Assembly (NCBI GenBank): GCA_905200645.1
Contig: CAJKLD010000008.1
Location: 8,878 to 72,877 of the forward strand
Length of the DNA: 64,000 nt
Source of the DNA: an uncultured Phascolarctobacterium sp.
GTDB lineage: Bacteria > Bacillota > Negativicutes > Acidaminococcales > Acidaminococcaceae
Direction of reading: 5' to 3'
Below the pieces are notes generated by a model. That model was not told the origin of the DNA. It saw only the letters and a list, made by a program, of their open reading frames with translations, and ran no database searches. Below, in pieces: positions 26,298 through 33,431 of this stretch (position 1 is the first letter of the stretch; each line of letters begins with the position of its first letter). The position numbers were made by a program, and so were the translations under genes.

Positions 26298-26327
26298 CCC
26301 GCATCGGCAATTTAAAAGCGATGCGGG
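26298..26327 (-). terminator. Hairpin between bioY and the thiolase-like gene
   Basis: CCCGCATCG and CGATGCGGG pair perfectly around a 12-base loop directly after the bioY stop codon. On the minus strand the stem is followed by TTTGTT and then ATATATTTTTT, so it may stop part of the transcripts and lower expression of the two downstream genes. Confidence 0.65.
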
Positions 26328-26332
26328 ATTTT

Positions 26333-26884
26333 TTATTGATGATCAAAAATTCTATGAATGGGTCCAGCCAAAAAGGCTGCGGCCGCGCATTTTACAATAT
26401 CCAGCGGAATAAAGGGCAAAACGCCGGTATAAAAGGCCTTATCCCACGGCATACCCGTAACCAGCTTGAGCTGTACATAACCAAAAAGATAGATGATGGG
26501 AATACCAACTACACAACCCAAAAGTGCATAACGTTTAAAATTATATTTTTCACCGCGAGTAGCGGCCAAAAATACTACGGTAAACAAAAAGCCGATAATG
26601 TAGCCGCCCGTAGGCCCAAAAAGCTTGCCCGGGCCTGCGGTACCGCCTGTAAAAACCGGCACACCGGCTAAGCCTACTAAAATATACACCAGCATCGTCA
26701 TAAAGCCCTGCTTGACGTTCAACACATAGCCTGTCAAATTAACAATCAGCGTCTGCAAAGCTATGGGAGAAAGGGAAAATGGCAGAGGAATAATAATATA
26801 CGCAGAAACGCAGTTCATGGCAACCATCAGAGCCATTTTGGTCATTTCAGCAGTTTTATTTATATTTGCAGTATTTGTTTTCAT
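26333..26884 (-). CDS. bioY: BioY biotin transporter S component
   Basis: A 183-residue membrane protein with six predicted helices and the BioY hallmarks: IPLPFSLSPIALQTL near the N terminus, then GLAGVPVFTGGTAGPGKLFGPTGGYIIGF around residue 80. BioY binds biotin and works alone or with EcfAT. Start could also be GTG at 26893; the ATG at 26884 is preferred. It lies nine bases after the MaoC-like gene and shares its promoter and BirA-like operator, fitting biotin control. Confidence 0.9.
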   Translation of the reverse strand: MKTNTANINKTAEMTKMALMVAMNCVSAYIIIPLPFSLSPIALQTLIVNLTGYVLNVKQGFMTMLVYILVGLAGVPVFTGGTAGPGKLFGPTGGYIIGFLFTVVFLAATRGEKYNFKRYALLGCVVGIPIIYLFGYVQLKLVTGMPWDKAFYTGVLPFIPLDIVKCAAAAFLAGPIHRIFDHQ

Positions 26885-26902
26885 CAAAAGCACCAGCCTT
26901 AT

Positions 26903-27439
26903 TTATATTTTGACACTAAAAACCTTAGAGCTTTTCACATAACCATGCAGCTCATTTTCACTGCAGTAAACGGAAAGCTCGTCGCCTGCATACACAGGAG
27001 CCAAAAAGCTTATGCGCCAGTCCAGCTCCTTAAGCTGCAATGCTTTTTGCAGCCACGCAGCCATGCACAAGCCGGGAATCACAGGATGCTTTCCCTGATG
27101 AATAATATTTTCGTCACCTGTGAACGCAACGTAATCCCTTACTTCCTGCACGGAAAAGCTGTATTTTACCAGCAGTTCTCCTTGCGGTTCGCTTATTGCT
27201 TTGGTTTTAGCGCCAATTTTATTTTTTGGCAACACCAAAAAAACCCGCAGCTCTTTAGCTGTACTTCCATCTGCTGTAGTACCCAGCACCTGCATAATAC
27301 ATTTACGCTGTTTTTCTAACAGGATATTATTTTCCAGCTGCTGCGCCTGACCATGAATATGCGCTTCTGCGCCAGCCAAAACCCAGCCGCCAAAAAATTT
27401 ACTGTCACTGTCTGCAAGCTTATGTGCAAGCTCTAACAT
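26903..27439 (-). CDS. MaoC-like hot-dog hydratase/dehydratase of the bioY cluster
   Basis: A 178-residue protein whose C-terminal half holds the MaoC hydratase-2 signature, FTGDENIIHQGKHPVIPGLC (about residues 110-130), with the catalytic Asp and His. MaoC enzymes add or remove water on enoyl/3-hydroxyacyl thioesters. The N-terminal 95 residues look like a second, degenerate hot-dog unit, so a fused double hot dog is possible. The ATG at 27439 has AAGGG upstream; twelve earlier codons are rejected. It is first in the cluster hydratase-bioY-thiolase-ligase, directly behind the BirA-like operator. Confidence 0.68.
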   Translation of the reverse strand: MLELAHKLADSDSKFFGGWVLAGAEAHIHGQAQQLENNILLEKQRKCIMQVLGTTADGSTAKELRVFLVLPKNKIGAKTKAISEPQGELLVKYSFSVQEVRDYVAFTGDENIIHQGKHPVIPGLCMAAWLQKALQLKELDWRISFLAPVYAGDELSVYCSENELHGYVKSSKVFSVKI

Positions 27440-27463
27440 TTTCAACACCCTTTCATGTAGGAT

Positions 27464-27492
27464 ATTATAATGCAAAGCGTCCGTTTAGTCAA
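27464..27492 (-). promoter_or_regulatory. Promoter of the bioY cluster
   Basis: TTGACT and TATAAT on the minus strand with a 17-base spacer, 25 bases upstream of the MaoC-like start codon. Confidence 0.75.
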
Positions 27493-27518
27493 CCTTTTAT
27501 ATGATTAACGTTAACATT
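27485..27518 (-). promoter_or_regulatory. BirA-like operator overlapping the -35 box
   Basis: Two half sites, TTAGTCAAC and GTTAACATT, are separated by 16 bases. The known BirA operator is TTGTAAAC-N15/16-GTTTACAA type; these halves match about seven and eight of nine positions, with the right spacing. The left half covers the -35 hexamer, so biotin-bound BirA would block transcription of the hydratase-bioY unit. Confidence 0.6.
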
Positions 27519-27610
27519 AATTTAAGATAACCAAAAAGCAGTGCGCACGTTTCTTAAGTAAAAAAATTTAACAAACATTTGTTCCCTGCGCGTTTTGCGA
27601 TATATAGATA

Positions 27611-27643
27611 AAAAAGCGCTCTGCCTTATACGACAGAGCGCTT
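27611..27643 (-). terminator. Terminator of perR-rbr
   Basis: AAGCGCTCTG and CAGAGCGCTT pair around a ten-base loop; on the minus strand six T follow. It ends transcripts from the perR promoter. Confidence 0.85.
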
Positions 27644-27674
27644 GCAATTAATTTATTATATTAAGCTTTATCGA

Positions 27675-28214
27675 TTAGTAATTGATAACCTTCAGTTCAA
27701 AATAGCCTTGGGGATGGTCGCAAACCGGGCATTTTTCAGGTGCTTTTTCAGCAACAACAATTTTGCCGCAGTTAGTGCAAATCCAAACCTTTTTCTCCTC
27801 GCGTTTAAATACACGGTCGTTTTCAATATTAGCCAGCAAAGCACGATAACGCTCTTCATGCTCTTTTTCAATCTTGCCAACTTCTTCAAACAATACAGCA
27901 AGCTTGTCAAAGCCTTCTTCTTTAGCAGTTTTAGCAAATTCAGCATACATTTCAGTCCACTCGTAATTTTCGCCTGCTGCTGCGTCTTTCAAATTTTCGA
28001 TAGTGCATGGAACGCTGCCGCCATGCAAAGCCTTGAACCACAGCTTAGCATGCTCTTTTTCATTACCGGAAGTTTCGGTGAAAAATGCGCCGATTTGATT
28101 GTAGCCTTCTTTTTTAGCAGCGCTTGCATAATACTGATATTTAGTATGAGCCTGAGATTCGCCTGCAAATGCGGTCATCAAATTTTGTTCAGTCTTGCTG
28201 CCTTTTAATTCCAT
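27675..28214 (-). CDS. rbr: Rubrerythrin
   Basis: A 179-residue protein with an N-terminal four-helix diiron domain (residues 1-140, ExxH-type ligands in ETSGNEKEHAKLWF and EEVGKIEKEHEERY) and a C-terminal rubredoxin-like iron site (CTNCGK and CPVCDH, residues 148-170). Rubrerythrins reduce hydrogen peroxide in anaerobes using NAD(P)H via electron carriers. It follows perR with a 38-base gap and shares its promoter and terminator, so peroxide probably induces it. Confidence 0.94.
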   Translation of the reverse strand: MELKGSKTEQNLMTAFAGESQAHTKYQYYASAAKKEGYNQIGAFFTETSGNEKEHAKLWFKALHGGSVPCTIENLKDAAAGENYEWTEMYAEFAKTAKEEGFDKLAVLFEEVGKIEKEHEERYRALLANIENDRVFKREEKKVWICTNCGKIVVAEKAPEKCPVCDHPQGYFELKVINY

Positions 28215-28252
28215 AATAATTCCTCCTCGTGTCCCCTAAAGGACAAAACTAA

Positions 28253-28687
28253 TTAGTTTTTATCTTCACCCAAAACATCGTCGCTGTCCTGCGCCTTATG
28301 CTCCAACTTTTGACATTCGGGGCAAACACCGCTGAACACGATGTCATGGTGATTCATCTTATAACCGGTTACTGCTGCAACCTTTTCGTCCATATCCGGA
28401 ATATAATCAAAATTTTCTACATTCATAAAAGTACCGCATTCAGTACACTTAATATGATAATGCCTTGCCAGAATATGGTCAAAACGATCTGCGCCGCTGG
28501 GCACAGAAACCTTGCTCAAAAGTCCACTTTCCACTAAGCTGTTAAGATTGCGGTATACCGTACCTTTACTAATATCGGGATATTCCATGGTGATGCGGTC
28601 GTACACTTCTTCAGCAGTAGGGTGATTTGCTAAAAAACGTACAGCAGCAATAACAAGTTGTCTTTGAATAGTATTTCTTTTAGCCAT
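28253..28687 (-). CDS. perR: PerR-type Fur family peroxide regulator
   Basis: A 144-residue Fur-family repressor with a winged helix (residues 1-80, HPTAEEVYDRI and GTVYRNLNSLVESGLL) and a dimerisation domain with two CxxC zinc pairs (CTEC near 92, CPEC near 131) and the His-rich HYHIKC and NHHDIVF ligands. The pattern and the rbr neighbour favour PerR over Fur. The ATG at 28687 follows AAAGGA; three earlier codons are rejected. Its own promoter carries an A/T-rich box resembling a PerR site, suggesting autoregulation. Confidence 0.85.
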   Translation of the reverse strand: MAKRNTIQRQLVIAAVRFLANHPTAEEVYDRITMEYPDISKGTVYRNLNSLVESGLLSKVSVPSGADRFDHILARHYHIKCTECGTFMNVENFDYIPDMDEKVAAVTGYKMNHHDIVFSGVCPECQKLEHKAQDSDDVLGEDKN

Positions 28688-28710
28688 TGTCATCATCCTT
28701 TATCAAAAAT

Positions 28711-28752
28711 TGTTCTCAATTAGAATTATACATTTTATAAAGCTTTTGTCAA
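28711..28752 (-). promoter_or_regulatory. perR promoter with candidate PerR box
   Basis: TTGACA and TATAAT with a 16-base spacer (28725-28752) on the minus strand. The -10 box is part of GTATAATTCTAATTG, which matches about ten of 15 positions of the PerR consensus TTATAATTATTATAA. Confidence 0.6.
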
Positions 28753-28971
28753 GTATTTTTTAGCATAAGCTACACTAAATTCACATATAAAACAGACAGT
28801 TTTCAAGAAGTGTTCTTTAACTAATGAATTAGTTCTTAATTTTTTTCTAAAACATTAACAACCGGCTTACAAACAAGAGAACCAGCTTCTTTATAGATAT
28901 TTTTCTATTTATAAAATTTTAACCGGCAACTGCGTTGTTCTTAATTTTTTATACTCCGCCACTAACCATAT
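28753..28971. other. Intergenic region between perR and feoA
   Basis: No gene is seen. It is very A/T-rich and holds one perfect inverted repeat, AACTAAT-GA-ATTAGTT (28819-28834), that could be an operator for either divergent gene. A classical Fur box (GATAATGATAATCATTATC) was looked for and not found. Confidence 0.5.
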
Positions 28972-29000
28972 TTGACATTAACAATCAAGAAATATATAAT
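28972..29000 (+). promoter_or_regulatory. Promoter of feoAB
   Basis: Consensus TTGACA and TATAAT with a 17-base spacer, 39 bases upstream of the feoA start. Confidence 0.8.
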
Positions 29001-29039
29001 TAAAAACGCAGAATCTCTTTTGTATGGAAGGTCATCAAT

Positions 29040-29285
29040 ATGTCGCAAATCACTTTAGATAAACTGCCCATTGGGCAGCAAGGAATTATTCAACAAGTAG
29101 GCAGCGAAGGTATTTTACGCCGCCGTTTATTAGATATGGGTTTAACTCCCCGCACCAGGGTTTTAGTACGCAAGCGCGCTCCCTTAGGTGACCCGCTGGA
29201 AATTTATCTACGCGGCTACGAGCTGACGCTGCGCGCTTCCGAGGCCAGTGAAATTACCATTTTAGTGGAGGCAGAAGAAAAATGA
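29040..29285 (+). CDS. feoA: FeoA, ferrous iron transport accessory protein
   Basis: An 81-residue SH3-like protein with the FeoA pattern (LDKLPIGQQGIIQQVG, then LLDMGLTPRTRVLV and GDPLEIYLRGYELTLR). FeoA is a small cytoplasmic partner that supports FeoB-driven Fe2+ import. Its TGA stop overlaps the feoB ATG (ATGA), showing translational coupling. Upstream is a consensus promoter. Confidence 0.92.
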   Translation: MSQITLDKLPIGQQGIIQQVGSEGILRRRLLDMGLTPRTRVLVRKRAPLGDPLEIYLRGYELTLRASEASEITILVEAEEK

Positions 29286-31288
29286 AGCTGCACTTTGCTC
29301 TTGTAGGCAACAAAAATTGCGGTAAAAGCACTCTTTTCAATTATCTAACCGGCAGCAATCAGCATGTAGGAAATTTTCCCGGCGTTACCGTGCAGAAAAA
29401 GGAAGGCTCTTTGCTGACAAATTCTACCATCAGCGTTATTGATTTGCCAGGCATTTATTCTCTTTCACCTTATACCTCGGAGGAAATTGTTACCCGTGAC
29501 CTGCTGCTTTATAACAAGCCCAGCGCTATTATCAACGTTATTGACGCTACTAATATTGAGCGCAGCTTGTATTTAACCTTACAACTTATCGAGCTGAATA
29601 TTCCCATGATTATAGCGCTCAATATGATGGATGAATTAGCTACCTGTGGCGGCAGCATTGATATCAAAGCTATGGAAGAACAGCTCACGATTCCCGTAGT
29701 GCCAATTTCTGCCAACAGCGGCGAGGGCGTTGCCGAACTGATTAAACGTACTATTGAAATAGCCGAAAACGTTACCCTGCCTAAGCGTTTAGATTTTTGC
29801 TCAGGTCCCGTACATACTGCTATCCACGCCGTAGCACATTTAATAGAAGAAAAGGTGCGCCGGAAAAATCTGCCGCTGCGCTTTACTTCTACCAAGCTTA
29901 TTGAAGGCGACGAAGAGTTTTTCAGCGAATTACAGCTTTCGGAAAACGAAAAGGATATTGTCGGCCATTTTACGCAGGAAATGGAGCAAGCGCTCAATTC
30001 TGACCGCGAAGCTGCCTTGGCAGATATGCGTTACGCTTACATTGAAGAACTGTGCATGTATACGGTGCATAAGCACCAGGACACGGAAGCTCAGCGGCGC
30101 TCGGTAAAAATGGATTATTATTTAACGCACAAATATTTAAGTATTCCTATTTTTATCATTATTATCGGTTTAGTTTTTTTTCTTACCTTTGATGTAATCG
30201 GCGCTTTTTTAAGCGGAATTCTCGGCGATATCTTAGACGGCATCACTGCCTCTGCCGATAAGGGTTTAACCAATTTCGGCATCAATCCCGCCATGCACTC
30301 TCTCATTATTGACGGAATTTTTGCCGGCGTGTGCAGCGTACTTTCCTTTATTCCTACTATCGTCACGCTGTTTTTCTTTTTATCGCTGCTGGAGGACAGC
30401 GGCTATATGTCCCGCGTGGCTTTTGTTATGGATAAGCTGCTGCGTAAAATCGGTCTTTCCGGCTCCTCCTTTATTCCGCTCATTATCGGCTTTGGCTGCA
30501 GCGTTCCGGCAATTATGGCAGCGCGTACCTTGGCCAGCGAGCGCGACCGTAAAATGACAATTATGCTCACGCCTTTTATGAGCTGCAGCGCTAAGCTTTC
30601 AATTTACGGCATTTTTATCGGCGCGTTCTTTCCCGATTCCGGCGCGCTGGTTATGCTTTCTATTTATCTTTTAGGCGTAGTAGTAGCAGTTTTCACCGGC
30701 GCTATGCTTAACAGTTTTGTTTTCAGCGGCAAGCCTGTGCCCTTTGTTATGGAGCTGCCCGCCTACCGCATGCCCACAGGCCGCAGCATTTTAATGCACA
30801 TGTGGGAAAAAGCAGAAGACTTTATTCATAAGGCTTTCACGGTAATTTTTATGGCCAGCATTATTGTTTGGTTCTTGCAAAATTTTAACAGCCAATTTTA
30901 TATGGTCAACAGCAACGAAAGTATCATTGCCGAAATCGGCAAGCTGACCGCGCCTATTTTTGAGCCGCTGGGCTTTGGCGATTGGCGCATGTCCACAGCG
31001 TTGATTACGGGCATTACGGCAAAAGAGGTTGTTATCAGCACTCTATCCGTACTGGCGGTGGACGCCAGCGGCAGCGTAAATCTGCCCAAGCTTTTCTCAC
31101 CGCTCACGGCCTATACTTTTTTGGTTTTCTGTCTGCTGTATCCGCCCTGCATTGCCTCCTTGGCAACTATGCGCAAGGAATTAAATTCGCGTTGGAGTAC
31201 CTGCGGCATTATCGCCTACGAGCTGGGCATAGCCTGGATTATGGCGTTCATTGTCCGGCATATCGGTTTGCTGCTTGGCTTTAATTAA
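29282..31288 (+). CDS. feoB: FeoB ferrous iron transporter
   Basis: A 668-residue protein with an N-terminal G domain (G1 GNKNCGKSTLFN, G3 DLPGIYSL, G4 NMMDEL, residues 1-165), a helical regulatory region and a membrane domain of about eleven helices with two gate regions (GFGCSVPAIMAARTL and the later LLYPPCIASLATMRKE). It imports Fe2+ across the inner membrane. Some FeoB proteins are longer, with a C-terminal FeoC-like part; none is present here. A bidirectional terminator follows. Confidence 0.95.
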   Translation: MKLHFALVGNKNCGKSTLFNYLTGSNQHVGNFPGVTVQKKEGSLLTNSTISVIDLPGIYSLSPYTSEEIVTRDLLLYNKPSAIINVIDATNIERSLYLTLQLIELNIPMIIALNMMDELATCGGSIDIKAMEEQLTIPVVPISANSGEGVAELIKRTIEIAENVTLPKRLDFCSGPVHTAIHAVAHLIEEKVRRKNLPLRFTSTKLIEGDEEFFSELQLSENEKDIVGHFTQEMEQALNSDREAALADMRYAYIEELCMYTVHKHQDTEAQRRSVKMDYYLTHKYLSIPIFIIIIGLVFFLTFDVIGAFLSGILGDILDGITASADKGLTNFGINPAMHSLIIDGIFAGVCSVLSFIPTIVTLFFFLSLLEDSGYMSRVAFVMDKLLRKIGLSGSSFIPLIIGFGCSVPAIMAARTLASERDRKMTIMLTPFMSCSAKLSIYGIFIGAFFPDSGALVMLSIYLLGVVVAVFTGAMLNSFVFSGKPVPFVMELPAYRMPTGRSILMHMWEKAEDFIHKAFTVIFMASIIVWFLQNFNSQFYMVNSNESIIAEIGKLTAPIFEPLGFGDWRMSTALITGITAKEVVISTLSVLAVDASGSVNLPKLFSPLTAYTFLVFCLLYPPCIASLATMRKELNSRWSTCGIIAYELGIAWIMAFIVRHIGLLLGFN

Positions 31289-31301
31289 AAATCAAAATAG
31301 T

Positions 31302-31337
31302 AAAAGCGAGTTCTGCTACATGCAAAGACTCGCTTTT
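31302..31337. terminator. Bidirectional terminator between feoB and recQ
   Basis: AAAAGCGAGT and ACTCGCTTTT pair around a 16-base loop, with T and A runs on the two sides. It separates two convergent genes. Confidence 0.8.
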
Positions 31338-32587
31338 TATATGCCCAAAAATTTACGCCAGCTGGCGTTTTTATTATTATCGCAGTTGCCGCAGTTATTG
31401 CAACGCGGTGGCGCCTGCTCGCCAAAATATTCCAGCAGCACCTTGCGCAGGCAGCCGCTGGTGTTACAATAAAAAATCATCTTGTTCAGCAGCTCCAGCT
31501 CGTGTGCCTTCCAAGCCAAATCCGGCTGGTCGTGACCAACGAGATAAGTGTTCACGGCAATATCAGCCTTATTATATAAAAGTAAGCACTCGGACGGCAA
31601 GCCGTCGCGTCCGGCGCGGCCGGCCTCCTGATAATAGCTTTCCATATCCTTAGGCATATTGTAATGCACAACGTAACGCACGTCCGCCTTATCGATGCCC
31701 ATACCAAAAGCGTTGGTCGCCACAATCACCGGCACTTGCCCGCTGACAAAAAAATTTTGATTCTCGCGCCTTTCCTCCGGCGTTAAGCCCGCGTGATAAC
31801 GCAAAGCCAAATGCCCCTGCCCCAGCAAAAGCTTGGTCACCTGCTCTACTCTTTGTCTGGTAGCACAATAAATAACGCCGCACTGATTTTTATGCTTTGC
31901 TAAAAATGCCAGCAGCGAGCGATCCTTATCCTGCGTGCGCTCCACTGCAAAATGCAGATTAGGTCTATCAAATCCGGAAACAACTATTTTGGCTTGAGGA
32001 ATTTCTAAACGCTCACAAATATCCTGCCGCACGTCAGGCGTTGCCGTAGCCGTAAACGCCGCTAACAAAGGCTTCACAGACAGCTCCTTAATAAATTGAG
32101 GAATATTATAATAATCCTTGCGGAAGCTGTGTCCCCATTGAGAAACGCAATGAGCCTCGTCAACAGCCACCATAGTAATATACGCCTGCCGGGCAAAGCG
32201 CAGAAACTGCGGATTCAGCAGCCGTTCCGGCGCAACATATAAAAATTTGCACTGCTTATTGAGCGCAGCATGCAAAACTCTGCCGTACTCGTTGTTCGTC
32301 ATACTGCTGTCCAAATATGCAGCCGGTATGCCGCGCGCGGTCAAAGCCTCCGCTTGGTCCTTCATCAGCGAAATTAAAGGAGAAATTACTAAGGTTACGC
32401 CCTTTAGCAGCAGCGACGGCAGCTGAAAGCAAATACTTTTGCCCGCGCCTGTTGGCAATACTGCCAATACCGGCTCGCCATGTAAAATTTCGCTGATAAT
32501 TTCTTCTTGCCCCTGACGGAAACTATCATAGCCATAAAAATGTTTAAGCGCTCGGTGCAGAAAAGCGCTGTCAATAACCCTTGTCAT
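31337..32587 (-). CDS. recQ: RecQ family DNA helicase, short form
   Basis: A 416-residue SF2 helicase: LPTGAGKSICFQLPSLL (Walker A), VDEAHCVSQWGHSFRKDY (DEAH box with the aromatic-rich loop), FTATATPD, and the ATNAFGMGIDKADVRYVVHYN and QEAGRAGRDG motifs. The zinc-binding cysteines (C, then CxxCxxC near 400) end the protein. The winged-helix and HRDC domains of full RecQ (about 600 residues) are absent. The start overlaps the pgeF stop in ATGA, so they are co-translated. A role in unwinding DNA repair intermediates is assumed from the family. Confidence 0.88.
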   Translation of the reverse strand: MTRVIDSAFLHRALKHFYGYDSFRQGQEEIISEILHGEPVLAVLPTGAGKSICFQLPSLLLKGVTLVISPLISLMKDQAEALTARGIPAAYLDSSMTNNEYGRVLHAALNKQCKFLYVAPERLLNPQFLRFARQAYITMVAVDEAHCVSQWGHSFRKDYYNIPQFIKELSVKPLLAAFTATATPDVRQDICERLEIPQAKIVVSGFDRPNLHFAVERTQDKDRSLLAFLAKHKNQCGVIYCATRQRVEQVTKLLLGQGHLALRYHAGLTPEERRENQNFFVSGQVPVIVATNAFGMGIDKADVRYVVHYNMPKDMESYYQEAGRAGRDGLPSECLLLYNKADIAVNTYLVGHDQPDLAWKAHELELLNKMIFYCNTSGCLRKVLLEYFGEQAPPRCNNCGNCDNNKNASWRKFLGI

Positions 32588-33426
32588 TTTTTACACAGGC
32601 ACACGCCCATGCGCCCCGTTTTGCCATTTTCCGCTCTGTACGAACAGAAAAGCTCGTGATTATGCGCAGTACAAATTTGGGCTACCGCAATATTTTCTGC
32701 ACGAATACCTGCTTGTTCTAAAACACAGCGGTTATAGCCCCACAAATCCAGCAGATAATGACCTTTGCTTTGCGCAACAGGCGCAAAAAAATTAGTATAT
32801 ACGCCAAAAATTCCCTGCTCTTTTTCCTTGGCTACCGCATGCTCGCGCACAAAATCATCCACTTCATAGCAGCAAGCGCCAATGGATGGAGCAATAGCTG
32901 CCAAAATATTCTGCGGCTGAGCGCCAAAATTTTCTGCCATAGCCTGCACAGTTTTCGCCGCAATACCGGCCAGCGTTCCGCGCCAGCCTGCGTGCGCCAA
33001 GCCGATAGCTCCGCTTACGGGGTCAGCCAAAAGCACCGGCGTACAATCGGCATAAAATAAAAGCAAAGGCACATTGGTAAGCGTTGTTACTAACGCGTCA
33101 GTTGCGGCAATAGTGTTGGCAAAATCCAGCGCGCCGGCGCCAACTAAAGCTTCATCAACCACCGCTACGCGACTGCCGTGCACCTGCTGACAGGTAGTAA
33201 ATTTGTTTGCGTCCACACCTAAGACTTTAGCAAAGCGCCGGCGGTTATGCAGGACCAGCTTTTGCTCGTCGCCTACATGCAGCGCCAAATTTAACGTGTT
33301 AGGCACAACGGCGCTTTCCCCATGCAGACGGCAGCTGCAGCCGTTGATAAAGCCTGCTCCGCTAAGCAACGGAAAGCTGCCAAACCATAAATTATTTTTT
33401 TGCGTAATAATAAAAGAATTATTCAT
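32584..33426 (-). CDS. pgeF: PgeF/YfiH laccase-domain protein
   Basis: A 280-residue protein of the polyphenol-oxidase (DUF152) family: CQQVHGSRVAVVDE, FYADCTPVLLADP, GLAHAGWRGTLAGIAAKTV and PSIGACCYEVDD, with the conserved His-Cys-His zinc site. E. coli YfiH edits peptidoglycan precursors, while other members act on purine nucleosides. ATG 33426 is chosen by homology; it lies five bases after the upstream stop and lacks a clear Shine-Dalgarno site, so coupling is likely. An ATG at 33462 would overlap the upstream gene. Confidence 0.85.
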   Translation of the reverse strand: MNNSFIITQKNNLWFGSFPLLSGAGFINGCSCRLHGESAVVPNTLNLALHVGDEQKLVLHNRRRFAKVLGVDANKFTTCQQVHGSRVAVVDEALVGAGALDFANTIAATDALVTTLTNVPLLLFYADCTPVLLADPVSGAIGLAHAGWRGTLAGIAAKTVQAMAENFGAQPQNILAAIAPSIGACCYEVDDFVREHAVAKEKEQGIFGVYTNFFAPVAQSKGHYLLDLWGYNRCVLEQAGIRAENIAVAQICTAHNHELFCSYRAENGKTGRMGVCLCKK

Positions 33427-33431
33427 AGTAA

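Noticed and set aside
28972..29039. Fur box at the feoAB promoter
   Set aside because: No stretch here comes close to the 19-base Fur consensus.
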